A stretch of 64,000 nucleotides of DNA from Bradysia coprophila (Eukaryota; Arthropoda; Insecta; Diptera; Sciaridae): contig NW_023503371.1 in assembly GCF_014529535.1 (NCBI RefSeq), positions 989,778-1,053,777 of the forward strand, written 5' to 3'. This document shows, piece after piece, positions 1-11,679 of the stretch. The notes beneath the pieces are model-generated. The model searched no databases. It saw only the letters and a list, made by a program, of their open reading frames with translations, and was not told the DNA's origin. How positions within the stretch are numbered: the first letter of the stretch is position 1; each line of letters begins with the position of its first letter. Both the position numbers and the translations under genes were made by a program.

Positions 1-12
1 AAAAATTCTTAC

Positions 13-1132
13 CGATTCCACTTGCTAATAACAGGCCGACCGGGCCATTAAAATTATCGACCCAACCTGCAATCGGTTCTTCCATGGCAGAAATAACGAT
101 TGAAGGTCGAAAAATGATAATAGGAAGCCGGTGTTGAAAGTCGATGGCAACCTGTTCTGCTAATCCCTTGGTAAACGTGTATGTATTCGGCTCATAATTT
201 ATGTACTTCTCCGTGAGCACATCTAGCACTTCGGGAAAATCTTCTGCTAATTTAATCGTCGCCTTCCAATCCCCGTTTGCTGCATACGTCCTTTCACATA
301 CAACTCTCTGTAGCGGATTGAAGTATGTCGTCGAGACATGTACGACCACTGTCAGATTTTTTAATGTTTCTGCGAACAGCATTAACTCGCGCGTGCCACG
401 TGTGTTCATAATGACTGCTTCGTGCAATGGATCATCGAAGCGAACGCTTGCCGCCGAATGGAATACAACCGAAACATTCGCCATGCGCAATTTGTCCTCT
501 TCGTTTATAGCTAATCCCAGTTCCATCACATCTCCGAGGATGGGTACCATTTTGTCGAAATTTTTCGGATTATCTTCTCGCAACAGATCAAAAACCTATC
601 AATGAATTCGTGATGGGCCGTTGAGAATTTGATTTTAAAAATTATTATCTTACCGGCAGATCCTGAAGTGCCTTAATCCTTTCCTGTGGACTTTTGCTTT
701 TCTTCGATCGAATCAAAATGAATATGTTATTGATGTCCGGACAAGATCGTAACAGCTTTTCGATCAATACTTTGCCCATGAAGCCGGTACCTTTGGATAT
801 ATATGCATTGAGGTTTTAGCAGTTGATGACAGATGACGTCAGTGAAAGTTAGACATGAATTTGCTTCAGCTTATACGTCTTTTATAAAGACTATTTATAC
901 TAGTAAATAGTTAGAAATAGTTAGACGCATTGCGTGGTAGTGATAAAACTTATGAGCAGTTTTGTTAATATAAATGGAAGAGCTGAAAAACACCTGAAGC
1001 AAATTCTCGTCCAAATTTCACCGACGTTTACTATATGTGGATAATTGGAAATCGTATTTTACCTCCAGTAATAAATACATCTCGACCTCGAAAGAAGTCT
1101 GGTATATTCGGTATGGAATCGTCGTCGATCAT
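13..1132 (-). CDS. Fatty acyl-CoA reductase (FAR), 5' part, cut by window edge
   Basis: FARs reduce fatty acyl-CoA to fatty alcohol with NADPH, supplying wax, hydrocarbon or pheromone precursors; they usually sit on ER or peroxisome membranes. Three coding exons read in phase on the minus strand: 1132-1063 (starts MIDDDSIPNIPDFF), 790-654 and 595-13, each with GT/AG borders. Together they give about 263 residues of the N-terminal Rossmann domain. Visible motifs are the nucleotide-binding ITGGTGFMG across the first junction, VFHSAASVRFD, NTRGT, VHVSTTY, the catalytic Y-x3-K in YTFTKGLAEQ, RPSIV and GWVDNFNGP. This is the usual order in insect FARs. A donor (GTAAG) at 12-8 shows that the gene continues past base 1, so the rest of the reductase domain and the C-terminal FAR_C domain lie outside. 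Insects carry many FAR paralogues, so no orthologue is assigned. Intron 1 holds a MITE at 841-1021. Confidence 0.93.
841..1021. mobile_element. MITE family 1, copy 1 (in FAR intron 1)
   Basis: A roughly 180-bp inverted-repeat element. The left end carries GAATTTGCTTCAGCT and the right end its complement (AGCTGAAAAACACCTGAAGC, then an AAATTTCA end). The interior keeps a 'acgtctttta...gtggtagtgataaaac' core that is shared with the copies near 6.1, 24.0 and 58.2 kb. It has no coding capacity and lies wholly within an intron. Confidence 0.75.
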
Positions 1133-4100
1133 TTTTTAACAGTTCTTGTGTAATCGCTGAACACGCCGGTGTATTTAGCAGGAAAGTATCACTTTCTGGA
1201 ACAAAAGATAGCTTACGCTGAATTTATTTAAACAGAAAATCAGCAAAAACATCATTGATCATGATGTTGATCACCTCAGGGCAACGCGAAGAATCTATTT
1301 GAACTTTCTTTTTACTTTTGGGAATGAATTCCTTTACCCTCCCTAAGCAAAATAGACTGCGCATTTGATTCATTACATGAGGTGATAAAAGCATAGTCGT
1401 AAGTGTGCTTTGAGTATCACAAAGTTGTTTTCAAACTTGAAGAATTAGGAATACCTCTAATGGCACCACCGCTCCGCGAATTTGCAATCTGATGATTAGC
1501 CGAAAGAAATATTAGAACCGCAGGTATATTGAGAGGCCGATAATAAATGCATTGAATTTGTCGGTTATTTTAATTTGCCGAAGGTTATTCAAGGTGGTGG
1601 TCAGTCGACAGACGATAATTTTTTCAACTTTGTTTATCGGATAACCGGATTAATAAAATTTTCCCCATTGCAGCGATTTCAAGAACCTTAGGTTATTTAT
1701 ATGTTCTTGTGCGGCTACTAGTGATTTTCTAGTAAATGGAGGCAATAGAAATCAGGTTTTTTTTATCACATTTAACTTAAATTTTAAACCATTGTACAGT
1801 GTAATTAGTGATGAATGCTGATGTTGCAAGTATTTAATTATGCTCACTGACAACATTCACTAATATCCAAATACGCCATCAGAGTTTCTTCAAATGAAAT
1901 CCATTATTGACAATAATCTTGTATCAGACACCAATTGATTTCAATGTTATTTTTGTACATATTGATGCAAGCAACAAGTAAGAATTTCCAATTGACCAAG
2001 AAATCTGTGGAGTATATGTTGATAACGCAATTGAATGGTTTTGTGTTTGGCTTGTTGCACATATAATAATGAATGTAAATATATACAAAAACAACCAGTC
2101 TTCGGAAATACAGAAAAATTTACCGAAGTTGTTTTTAACAATTTTTAAACAATTTGTTTGTTATATCAATTCACGTCGCTGCTTTTCTTTAAATATTTAC
2201 GCTTGGACATCAATCATACTTTTAATAAATCAATCAGACTGTGCAAGTAATCGATGAAAAATATTACGTCTTTACACTCTACCGTATTATAGTTGCTGTG
2301 GACATTAACATTTTATGATTATCGATCGGTTATTTTGACGAATGTTTGTTTGACTAAGGCATCGAGGCAAGGGATCCCTAATTGGGTATATTTAAACTCA
2401 GCCAGAATTCTTAGAAAATAAGGATAAATTTACAATGTTTCATAGACGGTCCCTTATAACTCAGGATGTAAACTTCGTTTCAATTTCACAATTAGTGAAC
2501 ATCTAAAAATTCCGTCGGCTATTTTCTCCTCCTATTATCAGCTCATATCGAGCTTCTTCGAGCTTTTATACCTTGTGGAGGTGTTACACAATAAATCTCT
2601 GAAAATAACGTTTAAAAGAAAGGAAGGTCCACCATCACTTTTCAGACTTGATTTATGGATAGTCTTATCAGGCTAGTTCCAGATAGTAGGAACTATGTTT
2701 AAAACAGTCTGCTTCGACTGACAGGAGAAAAATTAAAACGAAGACCATAGTATTTAGGGAATTCAAACATTAAAAGATTCTTTACACTAAAGAAGTAGCC
2801 TAAATGATTTGAGGTGATGTAACATTATATTCACGTAATTACACTACTTTACACCTCGTACGTAGCAATTACGAGTTCGAATTATTTAGGACGGCTAAAC
2901 TTTGTCTCAAATCTATTAGTAAAGTACTAGGGCCACCCTAATTTCGTAATTCCATTATCCGACACTATAAAGTACGGGTGGGTAATCATTTTGTTCACTG
3001 GACAACTGAAATACGACATATTTTGCCATGATTTCTTATTATGAAATGTCAGGTTTTCCCGAACGATATGTCGTGCGGTGAAAAATTCATGTCTTTACGA
3101 TTTATCGATTTATTGATGTGTTTTGTCTATTTCAGTTGTCCTGTGCACAAAACGTTGTTCATACCTCGACAGGAAATGAATTTTTTTCTTACGAGCGGAG
3201 CGAGACTGGTGCTGAAAAATCGTCATTTCCTGCCTTGGTACATCCTTTTCTTGTGGAGCGAAAAAGTATTGTACTAAAAGTTCATTTGGAATGGTTGAAA
3301 CTGAACTAGCAATTCCAGCGGATACGTTAGGTGAGAAAAACGAGGGCGGGCAGTAAATTTATCGAACTTCGTACACGAGAGGCACTTTGTATTAGAACAA
3401 ATTTAGGTTTAGTCCGGCGGGCAAGATAATTAGCTCCGTTCACTTCTACAAAAATACCTTAGTTGTCAATCGGACAAACGTGGGTTTCCTGTGAAATTAC
3501 CGGCCTCGGCTTTGCCTCGGATCTGTAAATTTCCTTCTGGCTAGTAATGTATGGTGCTATACGCTTACCACACAAGGTTAATTATTCTTTCCATTCTTTT
3601 TCATTTATGCACATATTACGAAGCTTTAAGGATCGCAGTGTAAAGTATTAACAAATTTATTTTAATGCTATTTTTAAACGGTAGAATTTGTGGTTGTGTG
3701 TGGTTGTGTTGAACTAAGTTAATGTGTTACTGTTACCAACTGAAAGTGATAATATATCGATTTGTATTCAAAAATGATTTTTTGATTTTTAATATCGAAA
3801 TATTAAGTACTTCCGAAGAAATGGAACCAACTTTTCGGTAATGCTTCTTGTGGAGTAAGTAGAGGGAATGTACCAAAATTACAAGCATCAGACTTATTAG
3901 CATCCAGTTGAACTTTATTCGACATGCTAAATTTTCGTGACTTCGCAATTTTTTTTTTTTGAAATTTATTTAACTGACACCTGCTGAATTTGTTTCATAT
4001 TTCATTCAAACAAATCGCACTGCATTAATTGGTTTTAAAATAAACATTTTTTTTGCTAATTTGAACGCACCTTCTGGAACTTATGTATACGGTGCACACT

Positions 4101-5633
4101 TATCACTGACCGTTTAAGTTTACCCAAGAACACTAAATATTGTTCGCATAGATTTTTACTTGTATCCGATTCGTTACACTTCTTCTTTCGAACTAAACAT
4201 ACAAAAAAAAACTATGCTTCCATACAAAATGTCGAATGTTCCAATCGTTAATTGAACTTAATTGACTTTTTAAATTATTATGCATAAGCCAAAAGTTAGT
4301 TTTTAACGAATAACGACTACAGTACCTTATACCTTCTATATATATAATTCAACACAAACACACACGCAGAGAATTTCGTATAAATAATTCATTTTTAAAG
4401 CACTTAACCTTCCCGTAACAAATAGCTAGTTAGTATACGCTTACTAACAATGTGTCTGATTTTCAGCAAACTCATCGAAACGATTAAGAAAGAATGTAAG
4501 TCCTATTGAATAATTGTAGGGGCAAGAACGTGCACATTTATAGCAGTCGACTTTTTCAGAAATGTTTATACTGCATATAGGGCCAATATATCAATAAAAA
4601 AGAAATAATTAAAAATGCGAATGACTTCAAAACTCACGGTGAAAATAATTTTTGGACATTTTTGAGAATTCAATTTATACTTTCGATTTTACATTTATAC
4701 CTTTGTAGGTTGGAGCGCAATCAATATTTTTGTTATCTTGTCTTCTTCATATTGTTATATCGCATAGCATTATAGGGACAGTAATCTTTTGACACTGGAA
4801 TTTGACTTATATTAGAATTAGACATCATTAAAAATTTGACGAAATTTGACGACGGTGTTTGACGAAATGAAATAATTAAGTACTTCTGGTAGATTCGCAA
4901 ATATAACCATTCAAAAAGTGTCCATATCAAATAGATTGCCACAGGTGACTCAAGGTTCTTAACACTTCAAGCTGTCGTCGATGTACATATTTTTCAATGT
5001 TTCTCATGTTTCCATATTCATTTATTTATTCAATTAAATTTATCAATTTGTGAGTGATCAATTGATAAATGTATACGAAGGTCAGATGATCTAGAAAATT
5101 ATTTAAAAATCTTCACAATACTTGCGGAAAGTTCTGAATTTTAGAACTAAATAAACTTTATTATCTATAACTCAATGTATGAAGTAATAGATTTCAAAAC
5201 GATGTTTTCTGTATCGTTTTCCTTGTACTCAAAGCAAGGATTTTTTTTTTAATTTTTGCTCATCTACCCCTCAAATGTACAGTTATAGTATCAGTATGCC
5301 AAACGTTGTCTTTCTTTAGCATAGTGACGATGACGTAATACTCTTTGCAGTTACTGCAAAATTATTATAATTTCGATTTTAAGTTAGTATAAGTCCATTG
5401 TTAACTGTTTCGTTGGTGCTTCATTTATATTAATTAGATAATTGCAGCCGACGATCGAATATTAACTTTTGCTAAACAAAGCTAACTGAAGCTAACGGTG
5501 TCTGTGTAAAAGGTCGATTGAAGGTTCGGGACGTCATACTTATATATAAGTTTTCGCCACCGGCACATTTGATTTTCTATCACTTTATCTGTCATGCAAT
5601 GAGACTTGTGTAGTATTATCACATTTCGCAATG
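1133..5633. other. Intergenic, no gene recognised
   Basis: AT-rich sequence upstream of the FAR gene. The open frames here are short (under 80 codons), overlap on both strands, and show no recognisable motif or intron-linked extension. The promoter of the minus-strand FAR gene should lie just above 1132, but I could not single out a core element. Around 3470-3560 there is a slightly GC-richer patch and around 4840-4870 a local 'gacgaaat' repeat; neither forms a defined element. Confidence 0.6.
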
Positions 5634-5770
5634 GGAAAAACCACAGCACTGCTTCTAGTATGAACTAGAAAATATTCGGAGGCTGATGAAGTATGGGTTA
5701 AAACATACAATACAAACAATCCTGAGCGGTCATTCTTGTCATTCCTGCTAGGAGCAGTGCTGTGGAAAAA
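5634..5770. mobile_element. Short inverted-repeat element (MITE-like)
   Basis: The ends are near-perfect inverted repeats: left AAAAACCACAGCACTGCTTC, right GAGCAGTGCTGTGGAAAAAC. They enclose about 90 bp without coding potential. No second copy was noticed in the window and the target-site duplication is unclear. Confidence 0.55.
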
Positions 5771-6126
5771 CTGTTCTTCTACGACTATTCGTTACCACAC
5801 AAAATACAAATTCAGAATGGTGTCGAAAGAAGGTATTCTAATGAAAGTACCTATAATGAATGAGGGTTTTGGTTCTCCTATAATTTGAAATATCACAGAC
5901 TAAGAAGAAAGCTTTCCTTTAATTCACCACAAAAATGATATCCGTCATAATTAATGTGGAGCTAATACTTTCATCGGACTTCCGTCTATGTTACTGTGTG
6001 AGACGTCTGATTGATGATATGCATCCAACCATTGTTACCTGGCAAGCTCTTGTTGAATGGAAAACAGAAGTGACGAATACATGTTGTTACTCACTGCACC
6101 CTTCGGGATATGAGTCGCAGTCGATG

Positions 6127-6250
6127 TGAGTGAAATTTAGACGTGAATTTGCTTCCGCTGGTTTACTCACACTAACAAAAGTTATTTTACGTCTTTATAC
6201 GGGTGTAAAACTACATGCTCGATCGTGGTAGTGGTAAGCTTCTACACTGG
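6127..6250. mobile_element. MITE family 1, copy 2 (partial)
   Basis: This carries the left terminus 'gtgaaatttagacgtgaatttgcttc' pattern of family 1 and the internal 'acgtctttatac' and 'cgtggtagtgg' segments found near 0.9, 24.0 and 58.2 kb. The right terminus is not recognisable, so the copy is probably truncated. Confidence 0.6.
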
Positions 6251-6877
6251 CAAATTGTATATTATCGGGTAACAACTTTACAGGTAAGATTTTTACCTTA
6301 TAGGTAAGTAACAGAAACCATGCCAGACAAGCACGTATGTAAGTTTTCAAGTAAAGGGATAAAAGTCCAAGAAATAAATCATTTTTTCTGCAACCTGTAA
6401 CCCTCACACTTAACAAAATTAATGTCCCGAATAAGGACGAACTCTACTACTTCGGGAAATGTGGTCATATCGCAGAAATTTCGTGTCACAAAATTCTGAC
6501 TTATGATGTGGAATCCACATTGTGGATATGAACAAAAACAAAAAAAGATTGATATCTGCTGCTTAGTCGAATATGAATGTAATTGGCGAAACAATATAGT
6601 TACAATTCACAATATAAACTCGAAATTCTTTCTCTTTTTTATGTGTGCCTGTTAGTCTTTGATGTCTTGTCGTTTATTTTCTTCGAAAATTGTCTTTTAT
6701 GTGATAATCATCAACTAAATGTAATTGTAACGTACAGATGAACATAAAATTACTTATAATTCTTTACTTAAAAAACGTTTAATAAAACGCACTTTGAACC
6801 AAATTTGATGGCATAGGTATTATGTATTTTCAGGACTAGTAGATACCTTGCTCACATTTCCCATTACACCGGTTTTC

Positions 6878-7578
6878 TAGCCCCGTACGAAGTACAAAGG
6901 GGCTTATAGGATTACGATGCCGTGTGTAATTGATGGAATTGGAAGCAGACAGTAAGGGGAAAGTGTTTGCCTATGTTCATAGATGACGAATCCGCAATAA
7001 AAATTGTGTCTGTCAGTCTGTCTGTCACGTCGATATCTTGAGTAAATAAAATCCGATTAAAAAAAAAATCCTGAAAGATAGTCAAAGTAGTGAGGCTAAG
7101 TTCGAAGATGGGCATATTCAGATGGGTCAGCCCTTCGTGAGTTAGGGCCACCTAAGTGATTTAAGGTTTTTTGGTGATATCTATGGCAAAATAAACGATA
7201 GAAATGTAAATGACACGGCAAATGATAGGTATTGTCAATACCAATCCAGGAAAAATCGGGTGAGTGGACCGAGAGTTAGGGCCTTAGAAGTGAAAGGCTA
7301 ATCGGCCCTATGTGTATTTTGCATATAAGTCGAGTAAATTTGATCCGTTTTTCCTAATTTTTGTTTCATTTAAAAGGTAGTCGAACACCAAATAGAATGT
7401 TGTTAAAAAAATTAAATTTGGGTCCTTGGACTAAGGCCGCTACTTAGGGCCCTATGTGTATTTTACATATAACTCGAGTACATTTCATCCGTTTTTCGTA
7501 ATTTCTGTTTCATTTGGAAGGTAATCAAAGGCCGAATAGAATGTTGTTGTATCATTTGAAAGGAACATCGTACGGGGC
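6878..7578. mobile_element. Dispersed repeat bounded by CCCCGTACGA inverted ends
   Basis: The left end reads AGCCCCGTACGAAG followed by 'aaaggggctta'; the right end has TCGTACGGGGCTTCG, its complement. Inside are a 'ctgtcagtctgtctgtcac' run and two diverged ~110-bp copies of a block containing 'gggccctatgtgtatttt' (about 7290-7400 and 7440-7550). A motif 'gaggctaagttcgaagatgggca' near 7098 recurs near 19921, pointing to a related copy there. No transposase frame is visible. Confidence 0.6.
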
Positions 7579-8185
7579 TTCGTAATTGCGCTATGCGCAA
7601 TTTCTAAGATGTACACATTTCATAATAATTTTACTTGAACTACATTAACGGGCGCAATAGGCTTACGGTCAAAGTAGGGTGACAGACGCACTATGGTCAC
7701 GTACGCAATAGATATACGGGTTTGTACGGGGCTCAGTCGCAGCAAACGCTCCGACTGTTCGGATGGCTCGTTTTTCTATATTTTTAAAAATTTAGGTATT
7801 CCATCGCAAACAAATCAAAAGCTTGTTTTGGGGGCTCTATTGGCCTTTAGATCTAACCAGCATTCACTTTCACTTGACCGACTCGTATTTTCATCCGTTG
7901 TGCTTACTATTTTCATTCATGACATCGCGTTGTAATCGTGTCATGATTATTAAAATGAACCAAAAAAACGCCTTCAAACAAAACAAAAAATCATCAAACT
8001 GTAAAGTATGAAACTTGTAAACAATTTGTTCGTTTTCACTTCGAACGTGTGTAATGAGCATGAAAAACACTTACGACAACTCATTACTCGTTAAAGAAAA
8101 ATGTTTAATAACAACAACATGATGGGTGATTAGAAGGAAGTATTCACTTTTATGTTCAGTGAGATTTTTAGTTCGCCAAAGTAAC
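7579..8185. other. Spacer between repeat and DM4/DM12-like gene A
   Basis: About 600 bp of AT-rich sequence leading into the + strand gene that starts at 8186. The two overlapping short open frames are not supported by codon pattern or motifs. It should hold the gene A promoter, but no TATA or initiator could be placed with confidence. Confidence 0.4.
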
Positions 8186-9951
8186 ATGACAAGTCAAATT
8201 TTCTACATTTACGGGTTTTCCTTATTGCTTCTCAGTAATGTCTATGCGGTATATTGGAACGAGACCGAGTTTTTACGTGTTGACAGGCGAGATTCACGGC
8301 GAATTCGAAACAAATTAGTGACTTTCGATACGACAGATACGGACGTTGAGGTTCATTGTTCATGTATTTTGCGTATGTGATCGATCTGATACATAAATTG
8401 ATCCATTTTAGTTGGCATTCCAATTCAATGTACCATTCATTGCTGTACCAGATGGTCGATCAATGGGTAACTTTAAGAACTCGGTCGTAAGTGTGGAACA
8501 TTTTGAATATAATAGAACAAGTTAAATCATTCGTTCGTGCAAATACCGTTTTTGACGAATCTAGTTACATTTTTTGTGAAAAGGTTTTCCCACATTTTCT
8601 GATATTTTCTTTAATTTTCCCAAAAAAACATTGGAAAATTTTTGGAAAATGTGGGAAGTTTAGGAAAATATTTTCCCAAAAGTAGTCCCTCTGATCATAC
8701 AGACCAAAGAGGGATCAATACTATTTATAATCTTACCTATTGCAGGTAACTTTGTCTCTAGGTAACCTACAATAGCTGCCACAGCTGTAGCTCTCCATAC
8801 AAAATCTACAGTTGTAGCAGATAACATAAATTACCTGAAGACAAAGATACCTTCAACAGATAAGATTTTCAATTATCTTACGTCAGTGTTGCCCTCTAAG
8901 GTTACCAAAAAGCAACTTTAAAGATTTCGAATCATTACGGTTGCGTAAAATCAATACAAATTTTCGAGTGGGTGTTGCTTACCTACTATAAAGGTCACCA
9001 AAATAAGGTTTTTGATAATCTATTCATCTGGATCATGTTTTTATCTATTTGTACGGTATCACCATTGAATGAAAAACGTTGAAAAAGTCTGGTAGTCGAG
9101 TTTTCGTGTAGCAACAAGTTCCAAGCATCAAGGTAGCGAATAACAATATATGTAGCGTCGATTGAGATAACTCTAAAAATCTTCAACAACACTTGCAGCT
9201 CTAACCTATAGAACTGTAACAGAATAATAAAATTTGTAATTCACTACAGGCATCATTAGTCAATCTTAATCTAGGCTCGATTGCCCTAGCCGGTGTGATG
9301 ATAGCATTTGGTTCACTAGCGTCACTTCTGTGGTCAATGTTTTTACCCAATTCGAAAACTAATTCACACGGAAACCACGGCACTAATACCTCAAATGCTA
9401 CCTCTACGACTGATTCTGTAGAAGGTACCAGCAATACTGATGGTAATACCGCTACAAACGAGGCAAGACGAAAATCAGAGAGAGGTATAAAACATGCGAA
9501 TCGAAAAGCTTCAAGTAAATTAATTAAATTAAAAAAATTAAATCGCCACAGCACACGAAAACAACAAATTTTTTGATTTGATTGATTTACTGGACGCAAC
9601 TATCAACCCCACCGTATGTGTTCAGCAATACGTTTGTTCATTAAGAAAATTGTCAGCTAAAAATGTTGCGGATGGAAGTGCAGCAAGTGCAGATAAAATA
9701 ATTGCCGGCATCTTTGAGTGACTGCCTTTAAAGATTTTGATTTCTAATCTGACAAAATCATTAACAAAAAACATTTTTTTAGGGCACGTTGGATATTAGA
9801 CACAATTTCGGGAACAGCTATTCACGACGCTATACAACTGGGAGAATCGAGAAGCGACTGCGACAAACGGTTTAGTAAATGCGGTGTCGGAAGTATGCGA
9901 CCGGAAGACCTGTTCACAATATTTTTAAAAATTTTAAGAGTTTTCGGCTAG
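8186..9951 (+). CDS. DM4/DM12-like secreted or membrane protein, gene A
   Basis: Function unknown; the DM4/DM12 family is an insect family of uncharacterised proteins. Proposed exons are 8186-8350, 8412-8486, 9250-9514, 9552-9717 and 9783-9951 (279 residues). The N-terminus is a signal peptide (IYGFSLLLLSNVYA), then YWNETEF, and FNVPFIAVP in exon 2. A hydrophobic segment in exon 3 (GSIALAGVMIAFGSLASLLW) is a likely transmembrane helix, followed by a Ser/Thr/Asn-rich linker. The C-terminal part has C-x5-C (CVQQYVC) and C-x6-C (CDKRFSKC), the cysteine layout of DM4/DM12. Last-exon length (169 nt) and phase equal those of the minus-strand relative at 11.7-13.0 kb. The third intron (9515-9551) would be only 37 nt; alternative phase-1 donors inside the linker (e.g. 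after 9422) would give a normal intron, so the linker is uncertain. The paralogue at 24.7 kb shares the exon order. Confidence 0.75.
8729..8868. mobile_element. MITE family 2, copy 1 (in gene A intron 2)
   Basis: An inverted-repeat element with ends AATCTTACCTATTGCAGGTA and the complement 'acagataagatt'. The outer ~25 bp match the copy at 10091-10204. Two inner patches (about 'cagctgtagctctcc' and 'ctacagttgtag') are also palindromic. It is non-coding and lies in the 763-bp second intron of gene A. Confidence 0.7.
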
Positions 9952-10090
9952 TGCAGAAGAATATTTGGAACTAAACGGTCACTTTGTCTATTTAACCATG
10001 AAACGAAACGAGAATTCTGCAATAAATTAATTTATTAAATCAGACTGCAATGATTATTACGAAGCTGTTATAAAGATAAAAAAGTGTTGA

Positions 10091-10204
10091 AAATCTTACC
10101 TGTTGCAGGTAACTTTGTCTTCCGGTAATCTATGGTATCTACTATCTGTAACAGCTATTGTAGATTACATGGAGACAAAGTTACCTGCAACAGGTAAGAT
10201 TTTG
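10091..10204. mobile_element. MITE family 2, copy 2 (downstream of gene A)
   Basis: Long terminal inverted repeats of about 30 bp: left AAATCTTACCTGTTGCAGGT, right ACCTGCAACAGGTAAGATTT, separated by a short core. It is less diverged than the copy at 8729-8868 and lies about 140 bp past the gene A stop codon. It is non-coding. Confidence 0.78.
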
Positions 10205-11679
10205 AACTCTTTTTTGGCAGAGTATCTCAATCCTTAGAACGTAAATGGTGAAATTTTCGATTTCTCATACCATTATCACTCCTAGCATATTTTTGAATCT
10301 TCACCTTGTTACAAATAACCTCTGGTACGACGTAATCTGATAAGATGTGAATCCTTGCAGATCCCTAACCAAAGCTCTCGCCTCAACTACCTACAGTATT
10401 AATAAGCGATAGGACTTAATTGTGGCCTTATGAAGAACTGATATGCACGTCGTCGCAAACTCGGCAATTAAATCGTCAATATCAACCTATCATCTATAAT
10501 CTGTTACTTCTACTGATCTAGGTTTTAATTTACAAGAGACTGATATAAAATTCTATTACTTCATTTAGCTTTAACAAACATAATGATATATAAATGTATC
10601 TTAATTGGTGCTAAAAGTTTTCGTTTTTCTGGCCGTGTAAGGTTAACTGCTTATTTTTGTCGTCTATGTAAATCACAGATGTAGTCGTTTCTTGAGACAA
10701 TTTGTTGTTTTTGAGTCTACAGGCTAAATCATAATGTTATACCTTGGGGTTTAATCTCGATGGAAACCTAAATTTAATCCATCTAGAAGGAAACAAATGT
10801 GACCTGACAAAATACCTATCATTTTCATCAGAAAAAAATAGAAAGGGCCTATTTTAAGGAAATTAAATTTCCAAAAATTCTCAAATTTTTCCATCACTTC
10901 ATTTCATCTAAAAACACAACAGATTGCATCGTAAATGTTGTTTTTACTGCCTTTTTAGTTGTTTTTCATGTCTTTGAGCTTAACTGATTACTTCGGAATG
11001 AGATCTAACAGAAAACAAAATTTGGAAATTTTAAGAATTTCTGTGAAATTTTGGAAATTTTGGAAATTTTTGGAAATTAAATTCCTTTTCATTTCATTTT
11101 CATTTCATTTATTTTCACAATAATAAGACATAACAAGCGACCTGCGTAGCTCCAGTTTGTAAACAATTCTAAGGAGCTACTAAGAAGCTTCCTTAAAATA
11201 GGCCCTGGTATGGATAGGAGCTCGCCATTATTTTCCTGCAGAGGGGATTCAAAATTGAAACGTAGCAATAACAGTGTAAGGAATTGGTTTTTTTTTGAAC
11301 TTACAGCAATCAGGTGATCTACTGCATCGACAACAGTCCCAATCTCATCTAGATTTGGATGTATTACTGTAAAACAAAGATCCTTCCCAGTCATCATTTA
11401 AGTCTTAGAAGCATTCCTGTCCCCAAAGAACCTTCCTGTCGCCACCAGTGTGACAGAATTTTCCAAGAGAATCGATATCTGAGAGTATCATAGAAGATTG
11501 CGTCCGTCTTAGTTCACTAATCTTAGGAGGAAGTGAACGGCGTTAATCCGTCAATGGCATTTCGAATGGAATAAAAGCAAATTTTAATTTTGAAAATATA
11601 ATTAATTGAATGTTTTTATGCAAGTTTCGATTACAAAAATAATTAATAAAAAGGATGTGCCGCTTAATCTTCCATAAAA
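10205..11679. other. Intergenic between tail-to-tail genes A and C
   Basis: About 1.5 kb between the 3' ends of the two DM4/DM12-like genes. A 'tggaaattttggaaat' run sits near 11045-11080. One minus-strand open frame of 102 codons (11397-11089) has no recognisable motif and no convincing splice partners, so it is not called. Nothing else was seen. Confidence 0.5.

Noticed and set aside
9201-9599. 132-codon minus-strand frame opposite gene A exon 3
   Set aside because: Antisense of the hydrophobic helix and Ser/Thr linker of gene A, which is supported by its paralogue at 25.2 kb.
11089-11397. 102-codon minus-strand frame between genes A and C
   Set aside because: No family motif, no convincing splice partners, and a low-complexity 3' end.
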